A stretch of DNA of 64,000 bases from Mesostigma viride (lineage: Eukaryota; Streptophyta; Mesostigmatophyceae; Mesostigmatales; Mesostigmataceae): assembly GCA_009746045.1 (NCBI GenBank), contig RPFO01000050.1, forward strand, positions 754,349 through 818,348, given 5' to 3'. A program made the position numbers and the translations under genes. Within the stretch, counting starts at the first letter, position 1; each line of letters begins with the position of its first letter. This document shows, piece after piece, positions 20,790 through 30,088 of the stretch. The notes under the pieces were generated by a model. It saw only the letters and a program-made list of their open reading frames with translations. It was not told the DNA's origin and ran no database searches.

Positions 20790-21130
20790 CCTATCATGGC
20801 TATTTGTTTGTGTATGTTTTGCCCATGTTATTACATTAATGGCATGATGTTGTGGATTGCTCTATCTATGATGGTTGTTCGTTTGTGTATGCTTTGCCCA
20901 TGTTGTTACAGTAATGGCATGATGTTGTGGATTGCTAGCTCAATCTATGATGGTTGTTCGTTTGTGTATGCTTTGCCCATGTTGTTACAGTAATGGCATA
21001 ATGTTGTGGATTGCTAGCTCAATCTATGATGGTTGTTCGTTTGTGTATGCTTTGCCCATGTTGTTACAGTAATGGCATGATTTTCTGGATTGCTCAACCT
21101 ATGAGGGTTGTTCGTTTGTGTATGTTTTGC
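20790..21130. repeat. ~80-bp tandem repeat, 4-5 units
   Basis: Units repeat GTTCGTTTGTGTATGCTTTG, then CCCATGTTGTTACAGTAATG and GTGGATTGCT. The units drift slightly in length (70-80 bp). It lies between the rpoB fragment and unique sequence. Confidence 0.88.
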
Positions 21131-21689
21131 GCGCAGATCACAATGGATTGCACCATCTGCCGCAACAAGCGAAGCCCCCTTACTGGTTCCAAGATCTTAT
21201 CCTACTCGATGCCAAGCAGGCTGGCGAAGGGTATCCCAGTACGTACTTTGAAACTTGATGCCGCAAAACAACTACAACTTCGTTTTAACCCTTTAGCCGT
21301 TTTGAGTGATATTTACAGCGGACATTACATTTTTGTTGCTACGGGATGAGAATTGAGCTTTGTAATGCTAGCAGGTGTCACCAACCAAACTGTCCGCTAT
21401 TTGTAGTGGGCATTTATTGTTAGAGCTTGCAGCTGGGTCCCTGCTCCTCCACATGCAACCTTGGTGTTCATGAGCCCTTTACTAGCTTCCTTTATGTCAG
21501 GGGGTGCTATATTCATGAGCCCTTTACTAGCTTCCTTTATGTCAGGGGGTGCTATATTTGGCACCCATAGGACATTGCAATATGACCAATGACATGACCC
21601 CCAAGGTGGTGAATATATGTGTGTGCTTGTGTCCTATAATGGACCATAACTAACTATTAGGTTGGTTTGTGGACATTATCATGGAAAGT
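21131..21689. other. Spacer without a supported gene
   Basis: A short plus-strand frame (21129-21349) was examined and not recognised. A 45-bp direct duplication at about 21468-21557 contains CCCTTTACTAGCTTCC. Nothing else is supported. Confidence 0.6.
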
Positions 21690-21694
21690 GACAA

Positions 21695-22150
21695 TTGCCC
21701 GGTTTTTATAGCGGGCAGTTGGACACGGTTTTAAGGGTTGACCTATTAGCTTTGTCAGATGTGTGTGCTGCACCGCACCGCTTGCTAACATATTCGGCGG
21801 ATTTCTTCTTTGTCGTCTGCGTGTCACAGCGTGCTTGTACGCACAACCACCCGCGTTCCCCTCCGCCGGCGCCCCCGCCGCCGGCGCCCCCACCGCCGGG
21901 CTCTCCGCCGCCACCGGTGTTGCCCCCTCCCGCCGCCGGCCCTTCCGCGCCGTCGGAAGCTGCAGCGGCAGCACAGCAAATGCCCCCTCCCCCCGCACCA
22001 TCGTCGGGGCAAGAGGCGCGCGGCGTTCATGCAGCAAAGGCGGCGAAGGAGCGGAGGAAATCGGCGGCTTCTGGGTCATCGGGTTCCGATGCCGCGACGG
22101 CAGCAACTGGAAAAGCAACCCACCACACACTGCCAGCTGTCCGGGTAGGT
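21695..22150 (+). CDS. Possible exon of a proline-rich protein
   Basis: A GC-rich stretch encodes a plausible protein segment: a proline-rich run (SPPPAPPPPAPPPPGSPPPP), then an Ala-rich part and EARGVHAAKAAKERRKSAAS. The base composition is unlike the surrounding AT-rich spacer, which suggests a real coding exon. No good start is visible. At 22145, CCGG is followed by GTAGGT, a possible splice donor; beyond it the open frame runs only into the hexamer repeat. Either an exon of a gene interrupted by the repeat or a remnant. Confidence 0.35.
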
Positions 22151-22183
22151 GTTACGCACAAGGATGTGATTTTCTTGCGCCAT

Positions 22184-25100
22184 CCTTGTCCTTGTCCTTG
22201 TCCTTGTCCTTGTCCTTCCTTGTCCTTGTCCTTGTCCTTGTCCTTGTCCTTGTCCTTGTCCTTGTCCTTGTCCTTGTCCTTGTCCTTGTCCTTGTCCTTG
22301 TCCTTGTCCTTGTCCTTGTCCTTGTCCTTGTCCTTGTCCTTGTCCTTGTCCTTGTCCTTGTCCTTGTCCTTGTCCTTGTCCTTGTCCTTGTCCTTGTCCT
22401 TGTCCTTGTCCTTGTCCTTGTCCTTGTCCTTGTCCTTGTCCTTGTCCTTGTCCTTGTCCTTGTCCTTGTCCTTGTCCTTGTCCTTGTCCTTGTCCCTTGT
22501 CCTTGTCCTTGTCCTTGTCCTTGTCCTTGTCCTTGTCCTTGTCCTTGTCCTTGTCCTTGTCCTTGTCCTTGTCCTTGTCCTTGTCCTTGTCCTTGTCCTT
22601 GTCCTTGTCCTTGTCCTTGTCCTTGTCCTTGTCCTTGTCCTTGTCCTTGTCCTTCCTTGTCCTTGTCCTTGTCCTTGTCCTTGTCCTTGTCCTTGTCCTT
22701 GTCCTTGTCCTTGTCCTTGTCCCTTGTCCTTGTCCTTGTCCTTGTCCTTGTCCTTGTCCTTGTCCTTGTCCTTGTCCTTGTCCTTGTCCTTGTCCTTGTC
22801 CTTGTCCTTGTCCTTGTCCTTGTCCTTGTCCTTGTCCTTGTCCTTGTCCTTGTCCTTGTCCTTGTCCTTGTCCTTGTCCTTGTCCTTGTCCTTGTCCTTG
22901 TCCTTGTCCTTGTCCTTGTCCTTGTCCTTGTCCTTGTCCTTGTCCTTGTCCTTGTCCTTGTCCTTGTCCTTGTCCTTGTCCTTGTCCTTGTCCTTGTCCT
23001 TGTCCTTGTCCTTGTCCTTGTCCTTGTCCTTGTCCTTGTCCTTGTCCTTGTCCTTGTCCTTGTCCTTGTCCTTGTCCTTGTCCTTGTCCTTGTCCTTGTC
23101 CTTGTCCTTGTCCTTGTCCTTGTCCTTGTCCTTGTCCTTGTCCTTGTCCTTGTCCTTGTCCTTGTCCTTGTCCTTGTCCTTGTCCCTTGTCCTTGTCCTT
23201 GTCCTTGTCCTTGTCCTTGTCCTTGTCCTTGTCCTTGTCCTTGTCCTTGTCCTTGTCCTTGTCCTTGTCCTTGTCCTTGTCCTTGTCCTTGTCCTTGTCC
23301 TTGTCCTTGTCCTTGTCCTTGTCCTTGTCCTTGTCCTTGTCCTTGTCCTTGTCCTTGTCCTTGTCCTTGTCCTTGTCCTTGTCCTTGTCCTTGTCCTTGT
23401 CCTTGTCCTTGTCCTTGTCCTTGTCCTTGTCCTTGTCCTTGTCCTTGTCCTTGTCCTTGTCCTTGTCCTTGTCCTTGTCCTTGTCCTTGTCCTTGTCCTT
23501 GTCCTTGTCCTTGTCCTTGTCCTTGTCCTTGTCCTTGTCCTTGTCCTTGTCCTTGTCCTTGTCCTTGTCCTTGTCCTTGTCCTTGTCCTTGTCCTTGTCC
23601 TTGTCCTTGTCCTTGTCCTTGTCCTTGTCCTTGTCCTTGTCCTTGTCCTTGTCCTTGTCCTTGTCCTTGTCCTTGTCCTTGTCCTTGTCCTTGTCCTTGT
23701 CCTTGTCCTTGTCCTTGTCCTTGTCCTTGTCCTTGTCCTTGTCCTTGTCCTTGTCCTTGTCCTTGTTGTCCTTGTCCTTGTCCTTGTCCTTGTCCTTGTC
23801 CTTGTCCTTGTCCTTGTCCTTGTCCTTGTCCTTGTCCTTGTCCTTGTCCTTGTCCTTGTCCTTGTCCTTGTCCTTGTCCTTGTCCTTGTCCTTGTCCTTG
23901 TCCTTGTCCTTGTCCTTGTCCTTGTCCTTGTCCTTGTCCTTGTCCTTGTCCTTGTCCTTGTCCTTGTCCTTGTCCTTGTCCTTGTCCTTGTCCTTGTCCT
24001 TGTCCTTGTCCTTGTCCTTGTCCTTGTCCTTGTCCTTGTCCTTGTCCTTGTCCTTGTCCTTGTCCTTGTCCTTGTCCTTGTCCTTGTCCTTGTCCTTGTC
24101 CTTGTCCTTGTCCTTGTCCTTGTCCTTGTCCTTGTCCTTGTCCTTGTCCTTGTCCTTGTCCTTGTCCTTGTCCTTGTCCTTGTCCTTGTCCTTGTCCTTG
24201 TCCTTGTCCTTGTCCTTGTCCTTGTCCTTGTCCTTGTCCTTGTCCTTGTCCTTGTCCTTGTCCTTGTCCTTGTCCTTGTCCTTGTCCTTGTCCTTGTCCT
24301 TGTCCTTGTCCTTGTCCTTGTCCTTGTCCTTGTCCTTGTCCTTGTCCTTGTCCTTGTCCTTGTCCTTGTCCTTGTCCTTGTCCTTGTCCTTGTCCTTGTC
24401 CTTGTCCTTGTCCTTGTCCTTGTCCTTGTCCTTGTCCTTGTCCTTGTCCTTGTCCTTGTCCTTGTCCTTGTCCTTGTCCTTGTCCTTGTCCTTGTCCTTG
24501 TCCTTGTCCTTGTCCTTGTCCTTGTCCTTGTCCTTGTCCTTGTCCTTGTCCTTGTCCTTGTCCTTGTCCTTGTCCTTGTCCTTGTCCTTGTCCTTGTCCT
24601 TGTCCTTGTCCTTGTCCTTGTCCTTGTCCTTGTCCTTGTCCTTGTCCTTGTCCTTGTCCTTGTCCTTGTCCTTGTCCTTGTCCTTGTCCTTGTCCTTGTC
24701 CTTGTCCTTGTCCTTGTCCTTGTCCTTGTCCTTGTCCTTGTCCTTGTCCTTGTCCTTGTCCTTGTCCTTGTCCTTGTCCTTGTCCTTGTCCTTGTCCTTG
24801 TCCTTGTCCTTGTCCTTGTCCTTGTCCTTGTCCTTGTCCTTGTCCTTGTCCTTGTCCTTGTCCTTGTCCTTGTCCTTGTCCTTGTCCTTGTCCTTGTCCT
24901 TGTCCTTGTCCTTGTCCTTGTCCTTGTCCTTGTCCTTGTCCTTGTCCTTGTCCTTGTCCTTGTCCTTGTCCTTGTCCTTGTCCTTGTCCTTGTCCTTGTC
25001 CTTGTCCTTGTCCTTGTCCTTGTCCTTGTCCTTGTCCTTGTCCTTGTCCTTGTCCTTGTCCTTGTCCTTGTCCTTGTCCTTGTCCTTGTCCTTGTCCTTG

Positions 25101-27288
25101 TCCTTGTCCTTGTCCTTGTCCTTGTCCTTGTCCTTGTCCTTGTCCTTGTCCTTGTCCTTGTCCTTGTCCTTGTCCTTGTCCTTGTCCTTGTCCTTGTCCT
25201 TGTCCTTGTCCTTGTCCTTGTCCTTGTCCTTGTCCTTGTCCTTGTCCTTGTCCTTGTCCTTGTCCTTGTCCTTGTCCTTGTCCTTGTCCTTGTCCTTGTC
25301 CTTGTCCTTGTCCTTGTCCTTGTCCTTGTCCTTGTCCTTGTCCTTGTCCTTGTCCTTGTCCTTGTCCTTGTCCTTGTCCTTGTGTCCTTGTCCTTGTCCT
25401 TGTCCTTGTCCTTGTCCTTGTCCTTGTCCTTGTCCTTGTCCTTGTCCTTGTCCTTGTCCTTGTCCTTGTCCTTGTCCTTGTCCTTGTCCTTGTCCTTGTC
25501 CTTGTCCTTGTCCTTGTCCTTGTCCTTGTCCTTGTCCTTGTCCTTGTCCTTGTCCTTGTCCTTGTCCTTGTCCTTGTCCTTGTCCTTGTCCTTGTCCTTG
25601 TCCTTGTCCTTGTCCTTGTCCTTGTCCTTGTCCTTGTCCTTGTCCTTGTCCTTGTCCTTGTCCTTGTCCTTGTCCTTGTCCTTGTCCTTGTCCTTGTCCT
25701 TGTCCTTGTCCTTGTCCTTGTCCTTGTCCTTGTCCTTGTCCTTGTCCTTGTCCTTGTCCTTGTCCTTGTCCTTGTCCTTGTCCTTGTCCTTGTCCTTGTC
25801 CTTGTCCTTGTCCTTGTCCTTGTCCTTGTCCTTGTCCTTGTCCTTGTCCTTGTCCTTGTCCTTGTCCTTGTCCTTGTCCTTGTCCTTGTCCTTGTCCTTG
25901 TCCTTGTCCTTGTCCTTGTCCTTGTCCTTGTCCTTGTCCTTGTCCTTGTCCTTGTCCTTGTCCTTGTCCTTGTCCTTGTCCTTGTCCTTGTCCTTGTCCT
26001 TGTCCTTGTCCTTGTCCTTGTCCTTGTCCTTGTCCTTGTCCTTGTCCTTGTCCTTGTCCTTGTCCTTGTCCTTGTCCTTGTCCTTGTCCTTGTCCTTGTC
26101 CTTGTCCTTGTCCTTGTCCTTGTCCTTGTCCTGTCCTTGTGTTGTCCTTGTCCTTGTCCTTGTCCTTGTCCTTGTCCTTGTCCTTGTCCTTGTCCTTGTC
26201 CTTGTCCTTGTCCTTGTCCTTGTCCTTGTCCTTGTCCTTGTCCTTGTCCTTGTCCTTGTCCTTGTCCTTGTCCTTGTCCTTGTCCTTGTCCTTGTCCTTG
26301 TCCTTGTCCTTGTCCTTGTCCTTGTCCTTGTCCTTGTCCTTGTCCTTGTCCTTGTCCTCGTCCTTGTCCTTGTCCTTGTCCTTGTCCTTGTCCTCGTCCT
26401 GTCCTTGTCCTTGTCCTTGTCCTTGTCCTTGTCCTTGTCCTTGTCCTTGTCCTTGTCCTTGTCCTTGTCCTTGTCCTTGTCCTTGTCCTTGTCCTGTCCT
26501 TGTCCTCCTTGTCCTTGTCCTTGTCCTTGTCCTTGTCCTTGTCCTTGTCCTTGTCCTTGTCCTTGTCCTTGTCCTTGTCCTTGTCCTTGTCCTTGTCCTT
26601 GTCCTTGTCCTTGTCCTTGTCCTTGTCCTTGTCCTTGTCCTTGTCCTTGTCCTTGTCCTTGTCCTTGTCCTTGTCCTTGTCCTTGTCCTTGTCCTTGTCC
26701 TTGTCCTTGTCCTTGTCCTTGTCCTTGTCCTTGTCCTTGTCCTTGTCCTGTCCTGTCCTGTCCTTGTCCTTGTCCTTGTCCTTGTCCTTGTCCTTGTCCT
26801 TGTCCTTGTCCTTGTCCTTGTCCTTGTCCTTGTCCTTGTCCTTGTCCTTGTCCTTGTCCTTGTCCTTGTCCTTGTCCTTGTCCTTGTCCTTGTCCTTGTC
26901 CTTGTCCTTGTCCTTGTCCTTGTCCTTGTCCTTGTCCTTGTCCTTGTCCTTGTCCTTGTCCTTGTCCTTGTCCTTGTCCTTGTCCTTGTCCTTGTCCTTG
27001 TCCTTGTCCTTGTCCTTGTCCTTGTCCTTGTCCTTGTGCCAGCACCTTGTCCTTGTCCTTGTCCTTGTCCAGCACCTTGTCCTTGTCCTTGTCCTTGTCC
27101 TTGTCCTTGTCCTTGTGCCAGCACCTTGTCCTTGTCCTTGTCCTTGTCCTTGTCCTTGTCCTTGTCCTTGTCCTTGTCCTTGTCCTTGTCCTTGTCCTTG
27201 TCCTTGTCCTTGTCCTTGTCCTTGTCCTGTCCTTGTCCTTGTCCTTGTCCTTGTCCTTGTCCTTGTCCTTGTCCTTGTCCTTGTCCTT
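22184..27288. repeat. 5.1-kb hexanucleotide repeat (TTGTCC)n / (GGACAA)n
   Basis: More than 800 units of one hexamer, with only about a dozen interruptions (for example TTCCTTG at 22654, TTGTTGTCC at 23764, TTGTGTCC at 25382, and GTGCCAGCACC at 27037 and 27115). No phase has a stop, so frames of over 1500 residues exist on both strands (SL, VL, PC, DK, GQ and TR dipeptides); none is a gene. The array is flanked on both sides by pieces of the palindrome unit: TGATTTTCTTGCGCC at 22167 and 27297. It therefore grew inside a spacer of the palindrome family. Confidence 0.98.
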
Positions 27289-27296
27289 TTCTTGCT

Positions 27297-28012
27297 TGAT
27301 TTTCTTGCGCCTACGGCCGTTGCAATCTGGAAATTAGGGTGTTATTTTTTTTTTGCCCAACGGCCGTCGGAACCTGTAAATTAGGGTGTGATTTTCATGC
27401 GCCAACGGCCGTTGGAACCTGGAAATTAGGGTGTTATTTTTCTGTCGCCAACGGCCGTTGGAAACTGGAAATTAGGGTGTCATTTTCTTGCGCCAACGGC
27501 CGTTGGAACCTGTAAATTAGGGTGTGATTTTCATGCGCCAACGGCCGTTGGAACCTGTAAATTAGGGTGTGATTTTCATGCGCCAACGGCCGTTGGAACC
27601 TGGAAATTAGGGTGTTATTTTTCTGTCGCCAACGGCCGTTGGAACATGGAAATGAAGGTGTCATTTTTCTCGCGCCAACGGCCGTTGGAACCTGCATGGA
27701 AATTAGGGTGTGATTTTTCTTGCGCCAACGGCCGTTGGAACCTGGAAAATAGGATGTGATTTTTCTTGCGCCAACGGCCGTTGGAACCTGGAAATTAGGG
27801 TGTCATTTTTCTCGCGCCAACGGCCGTTGGAACCTGGAAATTAGGGTGTTATTTTTCTGTCGCCAACGGCCGTTGGAACCTGGAAATTAGGGTGTGATTT
27901 TCATGCGCCAACGGCCGTTGGAACCTGTAAATTAGGGTGTGATTTTCATGCGCCAACGGCCGTTGGAACCTGGAAATTAGGGTGTTATTTTTCCGGCGAC
28001 GGCCGTTGGAAC
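27297..28012. repeat. 45-bp tandem array of the palindrome unit (~16 copies)
   Basis: Each unit contains CCAACGGCCGTTGG, then AACCTGGAAATTAGGGTGT, then ATTTTCTTGCG or ATTTTTCTGTC. Most palindromes are perfect while the linker varies; the first two and the last copy have changes (CCTACGGCCGTTGC, CCAACGGCCGTCGG, GACGGCCGTTGG). The array leads straight into the gene at 28039. Confidence 0.95.
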
Positions 28013-28038
28013 ATAGTACTGACCTTCCGGCTATCTGT

Positions 28039-29256
28039 ATGTTTTTTGCATGTGATCAGGGGCGTCCGTCCAGGCCGAGAACGGACGAAGAGCGGAGGAG
28101 GTTGGTTTACAAGATTGAACATGGGGTGGCGGAAAGGGAGGTCACAACATTTTTTGAGGAATGGCGCCAACGAGCACCGGGCACCGACTTATGGTCGGTG
28201 ATTGTGAAGACCTTTGAGAGGAAGGGGCTGCTGACGACACGTGCTGGAAATGCGAAGCCCAGCATTTTGGACTCCTGGGAGCCAGCGCCGTCCTCTCAAG
28301 TGCACGACAAGAATCTAACTGACACCATACAGGCGGCGTTTCATCTGCGGCAGAAGATACGCCTAGTTCCAGACGATGTCGACATCGTGGGGGGGTCCGC
28401 GATTGCGACTCAAGTACGGGCCCCCACGGAGAACTTGTGCCAACTCCCGGAACTCATGCGGCATCGGACGGTGACGGTGCGGAATTGTAGGGGGCTCGCG
28501 CCGTGGTTCGTGGGGGCCGGCACAAGTCTGACAAAAGCAAAATGTGCCGTGCCGATCTTCCGGTTTGCGTGGCAGGTGCTGGCAGACCGTGATCCAGGTC
28601 TCTACAATTTATGGGTGCAGAGGAGTGAAAAGGTTCCTTACCACATTAAAATACTGACGGGGGACGACAGTGACCGTGCCGTGCAGAGGTTCGGATACTA
28701 TCGTTCGCCAACGGCCGAGGAAGCCATGTCCATTCTCCGGACGGACTCCCTGAAGGACATGGCGGCCGCTTGCTCAGACGAGTTGATCACCATGGAGTTG
28801 GATCCGTCCGAGTGGTCAAATGAATCTGAGCGTGAGGCAGTAGTTGACCTGACGAAATCCGCGCTGGGGAGCTTGAACATCTCGGACCATGCCGGCCTTA
28901 AGGGTAAATTTCGAGACCAGACGCCTTGCGTGTTTGTGCAGTTTGCCGTGCTGGACGGCAACCACTACACACAGATGTTGAAGTCCGTGATTTTCGAGGG
29001 CTCTGACGAGCAAGTGAGTACTGCGATAGCTGGCGAGATTGCGGGTAAACAAAAGGGCAAGTTCGTGGAGACAACCGACGAGGCGTTTGATTTGTGGAGG
29101 GGGTTGGTGAGGGACGCGGAGAAGTTCAAGTACACCAATCTGGACGTGCTCAAGGGCTGGGAGGTGGAGGGGGAAGCACTGATCCCGCCCATGAAGGACA
29201 TGCGGACGCAAAAGGTAAATATAACGGATCGGGTGTGGGAACGTTTTAGGCACTAG
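28039..29256 (+). CDS. Hypothetical protein, ~405 residues
   Basis: A long, clean frame with unbiased protein composition. The ATG at 28039 is the first in frame; the frame is open further upstream only through the palindrome. A CATGTGATCAG just after it could be a splice acceptor, in which case the start lies elsewhere. Recognisable stretches, but no known domain: a basic N-terminal region (PRTDEERRRLVYKIEHGVAE), a middle part (CRGLAPWFVGAGTSLTKAK) and a C-terminal charged part (DEAFDLWRGLVRDAEKFKY). No Cys/His motif, signal peptide or membrane segment. It is bracketed by palindrome arrays at 27297-28012 and 29270-29465. Confidence 0.65.
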   Translation: MFFACDQGRPSRPRTDEERRRLVYKIEHGVAEREVTTFFEEWRQRAPGTDLWSVIVKTFERKGLLTTRAGNAKPSILDSWEPAPSSQVHDKNLTDTIQAAFHLRQKIRLVPDDVDIVGGSAIATQVRAPTENLCQLPELMRHRTVTVRNCRGLAPWFVGAGTSLTKAKCAVPIFRFAWQVLADRDPGLYNLWVQRSEKVPYHIKILTGDDSDRAVQRFGYYRSPTAEEAMSILRTDSLKDMAAACSDELITMELDPSEWSNESEREAVVDLTKSALGSLNISDHAGLKGKFRDQTPCVFVQFAVLDGNHYTQMLKSVIFEGSDEQVSTAIAGEIAGKQKGKFVETTDEAFDLWRGLVRDAEKFKYTNLDVLKGWEVEGEALIPPMKDMRTQKVNITDRVWERFRH

Positions 29257-29269
29257 ATGTTATTTTTCT

Positions 29270-29465
29270 TGCGCCAACGGCCGTTGGAGCCTGGAAATTA
29301 GTGTGTGATTTTTCTTGCGCCAACGGCCGTTGGAACCTGGAAATTAGGGTGTGATTTTTCTTGCGCCAACGGCCGTTGGAACCTGGAAATTAGGGTGTGA
29401 TTTTTCTTGCGCCAACGGCCGTTGGAAACTGGAAATTAGGGTGTGATTTTTGTTCGGGAACGGCC
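29270..29465. repeat. Palindrome unit tandem, 4-5 copies
   Basis: Four perfect palindromes near 29275, 29321, 29367 and 29412 in the same 45-bp context as 27297-28012, and a decayed fifth (GGGAACGGCCGATC) at about 29455. The array separates the genes at 28039 and 29490. Confidence 0.93.
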
Positions 29466-29489
29466 GATCTTCCAAAGTGTAAGGACAAA

Positions 29490-30062
29490 ATGTCAGGTCG
29501 TGTGTTGTATGACCGTTTTTTGTCTCAAACACTGATTCACATTTCATGCATGCAGGGGAGAGAGGCGCATCGGAGGGTTGCCCTGATCGGAGGGGGGCTG
29601 AATGCAGAAGACGAGGCCGTTTCCAAAAAGTCGAGGGGGACGGCGCTGCTGGAAGTGCACAACTATTTCAAGACGCACATGGAGGAATCCTGGGATAAGC
29701 CGGAGGTGCCCCTTCAGGACCAGAAAGAAATATGGAATTTGATTCATGGGGTCTCAAGCAGCACTGAGAAGGCAAGGAAGGACGGGGAGGGGGAGGAGGG
29801 TGGTGAGGAGCGGGTTGGAGGGCGATTGAACGAGGGTGGTTTGTCCGAATCGGAGAAAACCCAAGTCTACGACTTCATCTCGGCTGTGAAGGATGAAACG
29901 GTCGCTCCGAACGACGACAGTAGATGTGGAATACCGATTGAGGACAAGCTGGCCAAGGAGCTTGCAGAGTTTCTGGACATCGTGGCAGCGGACAAGCTGG
30001 ACGGGGAGGGAAGGGTGATGAGGAAGGGGGGGGGATCAAACAGGAAGGGTGGAGGAGTCTAG
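29490..30062 (+). CDS. Hypothetical acidic protein, ~190 residues
   Basis: ATG at 29490 lies about 35 bases after the last palindrome remnant. The frame is intact. It has a helical region (LLEVHNYFKTHMEESWDKPE), an acidic low-complexity linker (GEGEEGGEE), a second helical region (EDKLAKELAEFLDIVAADK) and a Gly/Lys/Arg-rich end. No known family recognised. A CATGCATGCAG at 29551 could be a splice acceptor, leaving the exact start open. Only 26 bases separate its stop from the next ATG, with no palindrome between them, so both may belong to one transcription unit or be exons of one gene. Confidence 0.5.
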   Translation: MSGRVLYDRFLSQTLIHISCMQGREAHRRVALIGGGLNAEDEAVSKKSRGTALLEVHNYFKTHMEESWDKPEVPLQDQKEIWNLIHGVSSSTEKARKDGEGEEGGEERVGGRLNEGGLSESEKTQVYDFISAVKDETVAPNDDSRCGIPIEDKLAKELAEFLDIVAADKLDGEGRVMRKGGGSNRKGGGV

Positions 30063-30088
30063 CCCGCTTTCGATTCTGGCCGTCTATC

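Noticed and set aside
22184-27288. Interstitial telomere
   Set aside because: TTGTCC/GGACAA is not a known telomere unit (algal types are TTTAGGG, TTTTAGGG or TTAGGG).
21695-27384. Frames of 1600-1880 residues made of SL, VL, PC, DK, GQ or TR dipeptides
   Set aside because: They come from the TTGTCC hexamer, which has no stop in any of six frames.
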